A DNA stretch of 64,000 nucleotides from Oscillospiraceae bacterium (GTDB taxonomy: Bacteria > Bacillota > Clostridia > Oscillospirales > Oscillospiraceae): the NCBI GenBank assembly GCA_015067835.1, contig SVLS01000005.1, forward strand, positions 1 through 64,000. Direction: 5' to 3'. The notes below the pieces were generated by a model. The model was given only the letters and a program-made list of their open reading frames with translations. It searched no databases and was not told where the DNA came from. A program made the position numbers and the translations under genes. Shown here piece by piece: positions 38,340 through 47,943 of the stretch (position 1 is its first letter; the number at the start of each line of letters is the position of its first letter).

Positions 38340-39347
38340 ATGGCACATATGAAATACTTTTATGAGCTGACGATTTCCAGCTCTCCCCATGTTCACGGTC
38401 CGGTTACGACCCAGACGATTATGCGAGATGTTTTGATTGCGCTGGCACCGGCGCTGTTGGGAAGCGTCTACTTTTTCGGCTTCCGGGCGCTGGTGATGAC
38501 GCTGGTCTCTGCCGCAGCCTGTGTATTTTTTGAGTGGGCATACTGCAAGCTTATGAAAAAAGACTGCAAGGTTTACGATATGTCCGCTGTGGTGACCGGC
38601 GTATTGCTCAGCTTTGTCTGCCCGGTTACCATTCCATATTGGATGCTGATTATAGGCGATTTCTTTGCCATTATCATTGTAAAAATGCTTTTTGGCGGTA
38701 TTGGGCGGAATTTGGTCAATCCGGCTCTGGCGGGAAGAGCCTTTTTGTTCAGCTGGCCGGTAGCAATGAGCACTTGGGTTGCAGTAGGTTATGAAAATGC
38801 TTTTGGCATTTTTGATTCCGTTACTGTGGATACGGTGACCGCTGCAACGCCTATGGGCATTATGCACCAGGGCAGTATGGAGGGAATTCGCATTTCTGAC
38901 CTGTTTTTCGGCAATATCGGTGGCTGTATCGGTGAGACCTCGGCGCTGCTGTTGCTGATTGGTCTGGCGTACTTATTGATTCGCAGAGTTATTACAGTCA
39001 GAATTCCGCTGGCATATATCGGAACAGTTGCCTTGCTGGCATTTTTGTTTCCGCAGGGCGGCAATGACCGCTTTGCGTGGATGGCAGCGCAGGTATTTGG
39101 CGGTGGCCTGATGCTGGGTGCCATCTTTATGGCAACGGATTATGTTACATCGCCGGTGACCCATCTGGGACAGATTATTTACGGCATCGGCTGCGGCGTA
39201 TTGACCATTTTAATTCGCTATTTCGGCGGATACAGCGAAGGCGTTTCCTATGCCATTTTGATTATGAATTGCTGTGCAGTCCTTCTGGACAGACTGGGTA
39301 GCCCAAAGAAGTTTGGCGCCCCCAAGAAGGAGGTGTCCGGCAGATGA
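38340..39347 (+). CDS. rnfD: Rnf complex subunit D
   Basis: NqrB/RnfD-like membrane protein in conserved order. Confidence 0.93.
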   Translation: MAHMKYFYELTISSSPHVHGPVTTQTIMRDVLIALAPALLGSVYFFGFRALVMTLVSAAACVFFEWAYCKLMKKDCKVYDMSAVVTGVLLSFVCPVTIPYWMLIIGDFFAIIIVKMLFGGIGRNLVNPALAGRAFLFSWPVAMSTWVAVGYENAFGIFDSVTVDTVTAATPMGIMHQGSMEGIRISDLFFGNIGGCIGETSALLLLIGLAYLLIRRVITVRIPLAYIGTVALLAFLFPQGGNDRFAWMAAQVFGGGLMLGAIFMATDYVTSPVTHLGQIIYGIGCGVLTILIRYFGGYSEGVSYAILIMNCCAVLLDRLGSPKKFGAPKKEVSGR

Positions 39348-39892
39348 AGCAGGAAACAATGCCTCGTTTTATTTTGCGCATCAGCCTGACGCTTCTGCTG
39401 ATTACATCGGTAATGGCGGCGGCACTTGCCATCACCAACTATGTCACAAAACCGAGAATTGAACAACATACGCAAGCGAAAATTCTGGAGGCGGTGGAGA
39501 CGGTTCTGCCCGGCGGCGGAGCGGAAATCCCGTTTTCTGACGCAACAGGACTGGTAGACAAGGTATATGCTTCCGACACCGGCTATGCGGTGCAGGTTCA
39601 GCCCAACGGCTTTGACGGGGCCATCACAATGATGGTTGGTATTGATAAGACAGGAAAAGTCCTTGGAATTTCTGTGATTTCCCATACAGAAACAGCGGGT
39701 TTGGGCGCAGTCGCGGCAGCAGACACCTCTGCCGGCAGTCAGTTCCGCCAGCAGTTTGTTGGTGCAGTTGGTTCGGTTGCGGTTTTCAAGGATGGCGGTC
39801 AGATTGATGCTATCACCGGGGCGACCATTACCTCCCGGGGAATCTGTGATGGCGTGAATGCGGCACTGACCTGTGTGGCCGGCTTGAGCTAA
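39344..39892 (+). CDS. rnfG: Rnf complex subunit G
   Basis: FMN-binding motif region IDAITGATITSRGICDGV. Confidence 0.92.
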   Translation: MKQETMPRFILRISLTLLLITSVMAAALAITNYVTKPRIEQHTQAKILEAVETVLPGGGAEIPFSDATGLVDKVYASDTGYAVQVQPNGFDGAITMMVGIDKTGKVLGISVISHTETAGLGAVAAADTSAGSQFRQQFVGAVGSVAVFKDGGQIDAITGATITSRGICDGVNAALTCVAGLS

Positions 39893-39904
39893 GGAGGGGA
39901 GCAG

Positions 39905-40543
39905 ATGAATTTTAAAAAGCAATTAAAGGAAGGTCTGCTCACCAAAAACCCGGTGACAGTGCAGCTGTTGGGAATGTGCTCAACGCTGGCGATTACCACC
40001 AACCTGTTTAACGGCTTGGGAATGGGCTTGTCAGTTACATTGATTTTGATTTGCTCCAATGTTATGATTTCCGCTCTTCGCAAGGTGATTCCGTCCCAGA
40101 TTCGGATTGCAGCGTACATTGTTATTATTGCGTCTTTCGTAACGGTGGTTGATTTGTGCCTGCAGGCGTTTTTGCCGGCATTGTCTGACAGTCTGGGCGT
40201 TTTTATTCCGCTGATTGTGGTTAACTGTATGATTCTGGGTCGGGCAGAGGCGTTTGCCGCAAAGAATGGCGTTCTGGCCTCAGCGGCGGACGGATTGTGC
40301 CAGGGTATGGGCTATACGGTTGCTTTGGTGGCGATGTGTATCATCCGGGAATTGCTGGGCGCAGGTACCTTTGGCGGCGGCCTTTTGAATAACGGCGAGG
40401 GCTTCCGCATTATTCCGGCGCAGTACCCGGCAATGCAGCTTTTGATGCCTGTTGGCGGCTTTTTGACACTGGGCTTTGTCATTGCCGGTTCTCAATGGCT
40501 GATTAAGCGCATTGAGAAGAGAAAGGGAGGCGCGAAGGTATGA
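39905..40543 (+). CDS. rnfE: Rnf complex subunit E
   Basis: RnfE/NqrD-like membrane protein; gene order. Confidence 0.93.
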   Translation: MNFKKQLKEGLLTKNPVTVQLLGMCSTLAITTNLFNGLGMGLSVTLILICSNVMISALRKVIPSQIRIAAYIVIIASFVTVVDLCLQAFLPALSDSLGVFIPLIVVNCMILGRAEAFAAKNGVLASAADGLCQGMGYTVALVAMCIIRELLGAGTFGGGLLNNGEGFRIIPAQYPAMQLLMPVGGFLTLGFVIAGSQWLIKRIEKRKGGAKV

Positions 40544-41130
40544 ATGCTTATGTACAGGCCTTGCTTGGTATTTTGCTCAGTGCCATCCTGACGGAAAATT
40601 TCATTCTGGTGAGATTTTACGGTATTTGCCCTTTTATGGGCGTTTCCAAACGAATTGATACAGCTCTGGGAATGGGTCTTTCCGTGACCTTTGTAATGGC
40701 ACTGGCATCTGCTGCCTGCTGGCTGGTTTATCAGCTGCTGCTTGCGCTGAATCTGGTGTATATGCAGACGGTGGCTTTCGTGCTGGTGATTGCTGCCATT
40801 GTGCAGGTGGTGGAAATGTTCCTGAAGAAATTTGTCCCTGCGCTTTATAAGGCTCTGGGCATTTTTCTGCCGCTGATTACCACAAACTGTGCAGTTTTGG
40901 GCGTCACGCTGGTCAATGCTCAGGAGGGCTTCGATTTTCTGCAAAGTGTGATTAACGGCGCTGCCGGTGGCATCGGCTTTACGCTGTCCATCGTGCTGTT
41001 CGCCTCAATGCGGGAGCGGGTATCCAAAGCGGACTGCCCGGCTGCCTTTAAGGGATTTCCCATTGCCTTGGTGACGGCAGGACTGCTGGCGCTGGCATTT
41101 ATGGGCTTTTCCGGAATGAAAATCTTTTAA
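40540..41130 (+). CDS. rnfA: Rnf complex subunit A
   Basis: ILTENFILVRFYGICPFMGVSKR. Confidence 0.94.
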   Translation: MNAYVQALLGILLSAILTENFILVRFYGICPFMGVSKRIDTALGMGLSVTFVMALASAACWLVYQLLLALNLVYMQTVAFVLVIAAIVQVVEMFLKKFVPALYKALGIFLPLITTNCAVLGVTLVNAQEGFDFLQSVINGAAGGIGFTLSIVLFASMRERVSKADCPAAFKGFPIALVTAGLLALAFMGFSGMKIF

Positions 41131-41142
41131 GGAGGAAATGCT

Positions 41143-42009
41143 GTGGACATTTTCATTGCCATCGCCCTTTTGGGCGGCTTGGGACTGATTTTCGGTCTGA
41201 TTTTAGCGGTTGCCTCCAAGGTTTTCCATGTGGAAACCGACCCCCGTCTGGAGCATTTATATGAAAGTCTGCCCGGCGCAAACTGCGGCGGCTGCGGCTA
41301 TGCCGGCTGTGCTGCCTATGCCGAAGCAGTGCTGAAGGGCGAGGCGGAAATTGGAAAATGTAATGCAGGCGGTAATGAAACTGCCGCTGCAATGGCCTAT
41401 GTTATGGGCGTGCAGGTGCAGGAAGTAACAAGAAAAGTCGCCTTGGTGCGGTGCTCCGGTGCGGCGGATTACGACAAAGACGGAAACCAAACAGCCGGCG
41501 TAAGACACAAGGCGGAATATGAAGGACTTCACGACTGCCTTGCGGCCAGCAAGGTGGGAGGAAACGGTCCGATTTCCTGTAAATTTGGCTGCTTGGGCTA
41601 CGGCTCCTGCGTCAATGTCTGTAAATACGATACGATTCACATTGTAGGTGGCGTTGCCGTGGTGGATGAAGAAAAGTGTGTGGGCTGTATGAGCTGCGCG
41701 CAGGCCTGTCCCCGGGATTTGATTATTCCCGTGGAGCCCAGCCGGAATGTTGTGATTGCCTGTGCGTCTTTAGCCAAAGGTGCAGTCACGACACGGGGAT
41801 GTGCAACCGGCTGCGTGGGATGCGGAATGTGCAAAAGAATCTGTCCCAAGGACGCCATTACCATTGAGAAAAATCTGGCGCGTATTGACTATTCCAAGTG
41901 TGATAATTGCGGTTTGTGTGCCACGGTGTGTCCCAAGCATTTGATTCGGGACTCCAAGGTGGAGGATCTGCCCGATCCCATCGTGCCGAAGATTCCGGTG
42001 CGGGAATAA
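41143..42009 (+). CDS. rnfB: Rnf complex subunit B
   Basis: LPGANCGGCGYAGCAAYAEAV and several 4Fe-4S motifs; GTG start. Confidence 0.93.
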   Translation: MDIFIAIALLGGLGLIFGLILAVASKVFHVETDPRLEHLYESLPGANCGGCGYAGCAAYAEAVLKGEAEIGKCNAGGNETAAAMAYVMGVQVQEVTRKVALVRCSGAADYDKDGNQTAGVRHKAEYEGLHDCLAASKVGGNGPISCKFGCLGYGSCVNVCKYDTIHIVGGVAVVDEEKCVGCMSCAQACPRDLIIPVEPSRNVVIACASLAKGAVTTRGCATGCVGCGMCKRICPKDAITIEKNLARIDYSKCDNCGLCATVCPKHLIRDSKVEDLPDPIVPKIPVRE

Positions 42010-42043
42010 GCGGTGTTGACCGCAACAAGCGGAGGTGAGAGAA

Positions 42044-42577
42044 ATGTATATATGGGTGGGCATTGATGTGGACAGTCAACTGTCTGAAATAAGGGAAAAG
42101 GTTCACAGTGCGGAGGAAATCATCGACTTTGTCCATTCAAACCTGACCCTGCCGTTTCACATTTCTCTCAAAATATCCTTTTTCGTGCCCGAGGAAAAGG
42201 TTGATGCGGTAATGGCGGATATTCTCACAATTTACAAAAAAACAGAGCCGTTTTCCGTTGAAGTCCGGCAGATTGATTGGGAAGAAACCATTGTCTGGAT
42301 TTCTATGAAGCGGAATAAGCAGCTGGATGCGCTGCACGATGTGCTTAATGAGATGCTGCTTGAAAAATACAGCGTTCCGCTGCACCCGTACGATATAGAT
42401 TATCAGTTCCACACAACGCTTTTTATGGATGACGACCGGGAGAAAAACGGCAAGGGCTACGAAATGGTAAAAGATATTCCGCTGCCGGATAAGCTGCAGG
42501 CAAACCGCTTTGTCATCGGCATTTCCCAGTCCGGCAGTTTGGGAAGCTTTTCCATCGTACAGGAAGTGGTGAAATAA
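42044..42577 (+). CDS. 2'-5' RNA ligase / 2H phosphoesterase-like protein
   Basis: LPFHISLKISF and YQFHTTLFM (two HxS/T motifs). Confidence 0.8.
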   Translation: MYIWVGIDVDSQLSEIREKVHSAEEIIDFVHSNLTLPFHISLKISFFVPEEKVDAVMADILTIYKKTEPFSVEVRQIDWEETIVWISMKRNKQLDALHDVLNEMLLEKYSVPLHPYDIDYQFHTTLFMDDDREKNGKGYEMVKDIPLPDKLQANRFVIGISQSGSLGSFSIVQEVVK

Positions 42578-42621
42578 GCCACGCAGCAGCACCGCAAAAA
42601 ATGCAAAAGAGAAAACAGAGG

Positions 42622-42655
42622 AAAGTCTCCGGCAGCTTTGCCGGGGACTTTTTTA
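42622..42655 (+). terminator. Rho-independent terminator
   Basis: AGTCTCCGGCagcttTGCCGGGGACTTTTTT. Confidence 0.8.
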
Positions 42656-42658
42656 GGG

Positions 42659-42687
42659 TTGAAAAGACCCTCGATTTATGATATAAT
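42659..42687 (+). promoter_or_regulatory. Predicted sigma-A promoter of the polysaccharide cluster
   Basis: TTGAAA, 17 bp, TATAAT. Confidence 0.65.
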
Positions 42688-42782
42688 GCAAGAGATTATA
42701 GGTATTTTTGGGAGCTTTATTCTGAAAATGATTGACCGGAGTGCAGAAATGCCCGGACGGAAAGAGGAAAAGGAGTTACCGG

Positions 42783-43982
42783 ATGAAAATTCTGATTGTA
42801 TCTCAATATTTTTATCCTGAGAATTTTCGCATCAATACCATCAGCCGGGAGCTGGTGAAGCGGGGCTATGATGTCACGGTTTTGACTGCCTATCCCCAGT
42901 ATCCCATCGGCAGGATTTATGACGGCTACGGCTTTGACATTCCATACGAGAAGGAATGGAACGGCGTTAAGATTCACAGGGTTAAAACCTATCCCAGAGG
43001 TAAGAATCCTCTTGGGCTGCTGCGCAACTGCACCAGCTTTGTTTCCTCTGCCAACAGATGGGTAAAGCAGTGCAAGGAAACCTTTGATGCTGTGTTTGTG
43101 TTTGAAACATCTCCGGTGACGGTGGGCTTGCCGGCAGTGTCCTATAAAAAGAAATTCGGAGCACCGATTTATTTCTATTTGCAGGATTTGTGGCCGGAGA
43201 GTGTCCATGAAGTGATGGGAATCCGCTTCCCACCGCTGACCTGGGTGATTAACCGCATTGTCAATAAAATTTATACCAACAGCGATAAGATTCTCTGCAC
43301 CTCCCGGGGCGTTGTCCGGAATCTGGAGGATAAGGGTGTCGAAAAGGAAAAGCTGGTGTACTGGCCGCAATTTTGTCAGGAACCGGCGAAAGAGGAGAAG
43401 CCTGCAGCCTATACAGAGGATTCCTTCAACATCACCTTTACCGGCAACATCGGAGATGCACAGGGATTGGATCTGCTGGTAGATGCAGCAAAGGAACTGG
43501 AAAAGGAAAATATCCGCTGGTATTTGGTGGGGGACGGACGCGCAAGAGAGCGCATTTGTGAAAAAGTGAAGGCTCAAAAGCTGGAGGACAAGGTGATTTT
43601 CATTGGCCGTGTGTCAGAAAGCGAAGCCAATGCCTATGTCCAGCACGCTGACTGCGCCTATCTGTCTTTCCAGAATAACCCTTTGTTTAATATTATTGTG
43701 CCTGCAAAGCTGCAAACCTACCTTGCCTGCGGCGCACCGATTCTTGCGGCAGCAGGAGGAGAGACCGCGCAGCTGATTCAGGAGGCCGGATGCGGCATTG
43801 CCGTGGCGGCACAGAAGGATGATTTGGTACAGGCGGTCAGAAAGATGCTGAGTCTTGCACCGCAGCAGCGGCAAAAGATGGGGGAGGCGGCAAGAAAGTA
43901 TTCCCAAACCCATTTTGATCAGGAATGCTTACTGTCGCAGCTGGAAGAGCTGATGTTTCCCACAACTAAAAGCGACAAATGA
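42783..43982 (+). CDS. Family 4 glycosyltransferase (WbuB-like)
   Basis: MKILIVSQYFYPENFRINTISREL start; NITFTGNIGDAQGLDLLVDAAKEL. Confidence 0.85.
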   Translation: MKILIVSQYFYPENFRINTISRELVKRGYDVTVLTAYPQYPIGRIYDGYGFDIPYEKEWNGVKIHRVKTYPRGKNPLGLLRNCTSFVSSANRWVKQCKETFDAVFVFETSPVTVGLPAVSYKKKFGAPIYFYLQDLWPESVHEVMGIRFPPLTWVINRIVNKIYTNSDKILCTSRGVVRNLEDKGVEKEKLVYWPQFCQEPAKEEKPAAYTEDSFNITFTGNIGDAQGLDLLVDAAKELEKENIRWYLVGDGRARERICEKVKAQKLEDKVIFIGRVSESEANAYVQHADCAYLSFQNNPLFNIIVPAKLQTYLACGAPILAAAGGETAQLIQEAGCGIAVAAQKDDLVQAVRKMLSLAPQQRQKMGEAARKYSQTHFDQECLLSQLEELMFPTTKSDK

Positions 43983-44010
43983 AAAATGAAACGAAAAGGA
44001 AGTATGGATA

Positions 44011-45057
44011 ATGTCTGCATTTGATAACAAAACTTTAATGATTACCGGCGGTACCGGTTCTTTCGGTTCCACGGTTCTGAAGCATTTTCTGGATTCTGAC
44101 CTGAAGGAGATTCGCATTTTTTCCCGTGATGAGAAAAAGCAGGATGATATGCGCCATGAATTGCAGGCAAAGCATCCGGAATTGGCACATAAAGTGAAAT
44201 TCCATATTGGCGATGTGCGTAATTTCCGATCTGTTCAGGATGCAATGTGGGGAGTGGATTACATTTTCCACGCTGCCGCATTGAAGCAAGTTCCCTCCTG
44301 CGAGTTTTTCCCCATGGAGGCAGTCCGCACCAATGTGGAAGGAACGGACAATGTGCTGCACGCTGCGATTGAAGCCAAGGTAGACCGCGTTGTCTGCCTG
44401 TCCACGGATAAGGCGGCATATCCCATCAATGCAATGGGTATTTCCAAGGCAATGATGGAGCACGTGATTTACGCCAACGCCCGTGTGGCGGCAGACCGGG
44501 GCAACACCACCATCTGCTGCACCCGTTACGGCAATGTAATGTGCAGTCGCGGCAGCGTCATTCCGCTGTTTATCGACCAAATCAGAGCCGGCAATCCCAT
44601 CACCATCACCGACCCCAATATGACAAGATTCCTGATGAATCTGGATGAGGCGGTGGATTTGGTTATGTTTGCATTCCAGCACGCCAACCCCGGCGACCTG
44701 TTTATCCAAAAGGCAGACGCTTCCACCATCGGTGATTTGGCCAAGGCAGTACAAAAGCTGTTCGGTGATACCGGGACCAACATTATCGGCACCCGTCACG
44801 GAGAGAAGCTGTATGAGACCCTGATGACCCGTGAAGAGCGCCTGCGCAGCGAGGATATGGGTGACTATTACCGCGTTGCAGCAGACAACCGGGATCTGAA
44901 CTATGACAAGTTTATGGTCAAGGGTGATGTGCAGACCATGGCGGATGAAAGCTATACCAGCCACAACACCAACCGTCTGGATGTGGAGGGTACGGTTCAG
45001 AAAATTTTGACCACAGACTATGTTCAGGAAGCACTGAAGTCCTGGGAGGCAAAGTAA
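44011..45057 (+). CDS. capE: UDP-GlcNAc 4,6-dehydratase/5-epimerase family (CapE-like)
   Basis: TLMITGGTGSFGSTVLKHFLDSDLKEIRIFSRDEKKQDDMRHEL. Confidence 0.88.
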   Translation: MSAFDNKTLMITGGTGSFGSTVLKHFLDSDLKEIRIFSRDEKKQDDMRHELQAKHPELAHKVKFHIGDVRNFRSVQDAMWGVDYIFHAAALKQVPSCEFFPMEAVRTNVEGTDNVLHAAIEAKVDRVVCLSTDKAAYPINAMGISKAMMEHVIYANARVAADRGNTTICCTRYGNVMCSRGSVIPLFIDQIRAGNPITITDPNMTRFLMNLDEAVDLVMFAFQHANPGDLFIQKADASTIGDLAKAVQKLFGDTGTNIIGTRHGEKLYETLMTREERLRSEDMGDYYRVAADNRDLNYDKFMVKGDVQTMADESYTSHNTNRLDVEGTVQKILTTDYVQEALKSWEAK

Positions 45058-45060
45058 AGA

Positions 45061-46257
45061 ATGAACATTCTCATCACCGGCGCAGCCGGATTTGTAGGCA
45101 AGAATTTGACGCAGGCGCTGAAGGCGATTCAGGAGGGAAAGGATAGGACCCATCCGTCCATCAGCGTCGGAGAGCTCTATTTGTACGACATCGATTCTCC
45201 TGCCGCTCTCTTGGAGGAGGCCTGCGAGAAGGCGGAGTTTGTATTTCATCTTGCGGGAGTGAACCGCCCTCAGAATCAAGAGGAATTTATGCAGGGGAAT
45301 TTCGGATTCACCTCTACCTTGCTGGAAATGCTGAAAAAACACAATAATACTTGCCCGGTGATGATTTCTTCGTCTATTCAGGCAACCTGCATCGGTCGCT
45401 ATGACAGCGAATACGGCAGAAGCAAGAAGGCAGGGGAAGAGCTGATGTTTGCCTACGGGGAAGAAACCGGCGCCAAGGTGCTGGTTTACCGATTCCCCAA
45501 TTTGTTCGGCAAATGGTGCCGTCCCAACTATAACAGCGCTGTGGCGACCTTCTGCAATAATATTGCCAACGATTTGCCCATTACAGTCAATGACCCGGCG
45601 GTTTGTCTGGAATTGCTGTACATTGACGATTTGGTGGCAGAAATGCTGTTGGCTCTGGAGGGAAAAGAACATCACTGTGAATTCAGCGGAATTGATACCG
45701 TATTGCAGGAAACAGGGCGTTATTGCGCCGCACCGGTGACCCATCGTGTGACGCTGGGGGAAATTGTGTCCCTTCTGGAAGCCTTCCGGGCACAGCCGGA
45801 GACACGGCAGATGCCGGAAATTCCCGACGGCAGCTTTGCGAAAAAGCTATATTCCACTTATCTGTCGTACCTGCCTAAGGAAAAGGTGTCTTTTCCCCTG
45901 AAAATGAATGTGGACGAAAGAGGGAGCTTTACGGAATTGCTCCGCACAGTAAACAGCGGGCAGTTCAGCGTGAATATTTCCAAGCCCGGCATCGTGAAAG
46001 GACAGCATTGGCATCACAGCAAGTGGGAAATGTTTATTGTGGTTTCCGGTACAGGTCTGATTCAGATGCGTAAAATTGGCTCTGACGAGGTGCTGGATTT
46101 TTACGTCTCCGGAGAGAAAATTGAAGCTGTGCAGATGCTGCCCGGCTATACCCATAACATTATCAACCTCAGTCAAACGGAGGATTTGGTCACGCTGATG
46201 TGGGCAAACGAAGCCTTTGACCCCAACAAACCGGATACATTTTATGAAAAAGTGTAA
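45061..46257 (+). CDS. capF: Bifunctional SDR-cupin UDP-FucNAc pathway enzyme (CapF-like)
   Basis: N-terminal SDR (ILITGAAGFVGKNL), C-terminal cupin (GQHWHHSKWEMFIVVSGTGLIQMRKI). Confidence 0.9.
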   Translation: MNILITGAAGFVGKNLTQALKAIQEGKDRTHPSISVGELYLYDIDSPAALLEEACEKAEFVFHLAGVNRPQNQEEFMQGNFGFTSTLLEMLKKHNNTCPVMISSSIQATCIGRYDSEYGRSKKAGEELMFAYGEETGAKVLVYRFPNLFGKWCRPNYNSAVATFCNNIANDLPITVNDPAVCLELLYIDDLVAEMLLALEGKEHHCEFSGIDTVLQETGRYCAAPVTHRVTLGEIVSLLEAFRAQPETRQMPEIPDGSFAKKLYSTYLSYLPKEKVSFPLKMNVDERGSFTELLRTVNSGQFSVNISKPGIVKGQHWHHSKWEMFIVVSGTGLIQMRKIGSDEVLDFYVSGEKIEAVQMLPGYTHNIINLSQTEDLVTLMWANEAFDPNKPDTFYEKV

Positions 46258-46711
46258 AAACAAAACAAAGACCCGGTGCTATCTTTTTTTGGGATTGGCG
46301 CTGGCTGTGACGGCTTTTATTATCTCGCAATCTTTGAAAAATGGAGCGCAATCCGGCGCGATGAGCCACTCCATTGCCGCTTTCTTGAAGCCACTGCTGG
46401 ATCCCGGCAACCGGTTTTCTGAAGCCGGATTTCACCTGTTTTTGCGTAAGGCAGGGCATTTTACGGAGTTTTTTGCTTTGGGCTTGTGCTGGGGCGGATT
46501 TGCCTATCATCTGGGAAAGCTGAAGGGAAGAGGGTATATCGCCCTTCCGATGCTTTTGACTGTCAGCACGGCAGTTGCGGATGAATTTGTGCAGTTTTTT
46601 GTCGGCCGCGGCAGTATGGTGACGGATGTGGTGCTGGATATTTCCGGTGCAATGACCGGTTTGCTTATTGTTTTTGTTATCAATCTACTTGTGCGTCGCA
46701 AAGGCGCCTGA
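46244..46711 (+). CDS. VanZ family membrane protein
   Basis: FLRKAGHFTEFFALGLCW; ADEFVQFFVGRGSMVTDVVLDISGAMTGL. Confidence 0.85.
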   Translation: MKKCKNKTKTRCYLFLGLALAVTAFIISQSLKNGAQSGAMSHSIAAFLKPLLDPGNRFSEAGFHLFLRKAGHFTEFFALGLCWGGFAYHLGKLKGRGYIALPMLLTVSTAVADEFVQFFVGRGSMVTDVVLDISGAMTGLLIVFVINLLVRRKGA

Positions 46712-46728
46712 AAGAAGGAGTCCTCCCT

Positions 46729-47907
46729 ATGAAACTGGATTATCAGGATATTCATTTTGCAGACAACGGCAAATTAAAGCTTCTCATCATTGTGGGAACC
46801 CGCCCGGAAATTATTCGTCTGGCGGCGGTCATCAACAAATGCCGCCAGTATTTCGATTGCCTGCTGGCCCATACTGGGCAAAACTATGACTACAACCTCA
46901 ACGGAGTCTTTTTCAGGGATTTGAAGCTGGCAGACCCGGAGGTTTATATGGACGCAGTGGGCGACGACCTGGGTGCAACGGTTGGCAATATCATCAACTG
47001 CTCTTACAAGCTGATGAATCAGATTAAGCCGGATGCGCTGCTGATTCTGGGCGATACCAATTCCTGCCTGTCCGCCATTGCGGCCAAGCGCCTGCACATC
47101 CCGATTTTCCATATGGAAGCAGGTAATCGCTGCAAAGATGAGTGCCTGCCGGAGGAGACCAACCGGCGCATTGTGGACATCATCTCCGACGTGAATCTGG
47201 CATACTCCGAGCACGCCAGAAAGTATCTGCACGAGTGCGGTCTGCCTAAGGAGCGGGTTTATGTGACCGGTTCTCCTATGGCAGAGGTGCTGCATAATAA
47301 CCTGGAGGAAATCAAAAGCTCCGATGTCCACCAGCGGTTAGGTCTGGAAAAGGGAAAGTATATCTTGCTGTCTGCTCACCGGGAGGAAAATATCGACACG
47401 GAAAAGAATTTCCTGTCCTTGTTTACGGCTATCAATAAAATGGCTGAAAAGTACGATATGCCCATTCTGTACTCCTGCCATCCCCGCTCCAAAAAGCGTC
47501 TGGAGGCCAGCGGGTTCCAGCTGGATAAGCGGGTGATTCAAAATGAGCCTCTTGGCTTCCATGATTATAATTGCTTGCAGATGAACGCATTTTGCTGTGT
47601 TTCCGATTCCGGCACACTGCCGGAGGAGAGCAGCTTCTTCACCTCCATCGGACACCCCTTCCCGGCGGTGTGCATTCGCACCTCCACGGAGCGGCCGGAG
47701 GCCTTGGATAAGGCGGATTTTATTCTGGCAGGCATCGACGAAAAGAGCCTGCTTCAGGCAGTAGATACCGCTGTTCAGATGAATCTGGATGGCAATCACG
47801 GCATCCCTGTGCCTGATTATGTAGAAGAAAATGTGTCCACAAAGGTAGTTAAGCTGATTCAGTCTTATACCGGCGTGGTTAATAAAATGGTGTGGAGAAA
47901 GAACTGA
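46729..47907 (+). CDS. capG: UDP-GlcNAc 2-epimerase family (CapG-like)
   Basis: LLIIVGTRPEIIRLAAVI, HTGQNYDYNL, HMEAGNRCKDECLPEETNRRIVD, SDSGTLPEESSFF. Confidence 0.9.
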   Translation: MKLDYQDIHFADNGKLKLLIIVGTRPEIIRLAAVINKCRQYFDCLLAHTGQNYDYNLNGVFFRDLKLADPEVYMDAVGDDLGATVGNIINCSYKLMNQIKPDALLILGDTNSCLSAIAAKRLHIPIFHMEAGNRCKDECLPEETNRRIVDIISDVNLAYSEHARKYLHECGLPKERVYVTGSPMAEVLHNNLEEIKSSDVHQRLGLEKGKYILLSAHREENIDTEKNFLSLFTAINKMAEKYDMPILYSCHPRSKKRLEASGFQLDKRVIQNEPLGFHDYNCLQMNAFCCVSDSGTLPEESSFFTSIGHPFPAVCIRTSTERPEALDKADFILAGIDEKSLLQAVDTAVQMNLDGNHGIPVPDYVEENVSTKVVKLIQSYTGVVNKMVWRKN

Positions 47908-47943
47908 CAAAGCAGAAAATGGATATGTAAGAGGTGATAGGTT

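Noticed and set aside
37014-42009. rnfCDGEAB as a novel finding
   Set aside because: Standard clostridial gene order and motifs; annotated but ordinary.
44035-45744. 569-aa minus-strand ORF
   Set aside because: Antisense across capE and capF, spanning two real genes; a shadow of codon bias.
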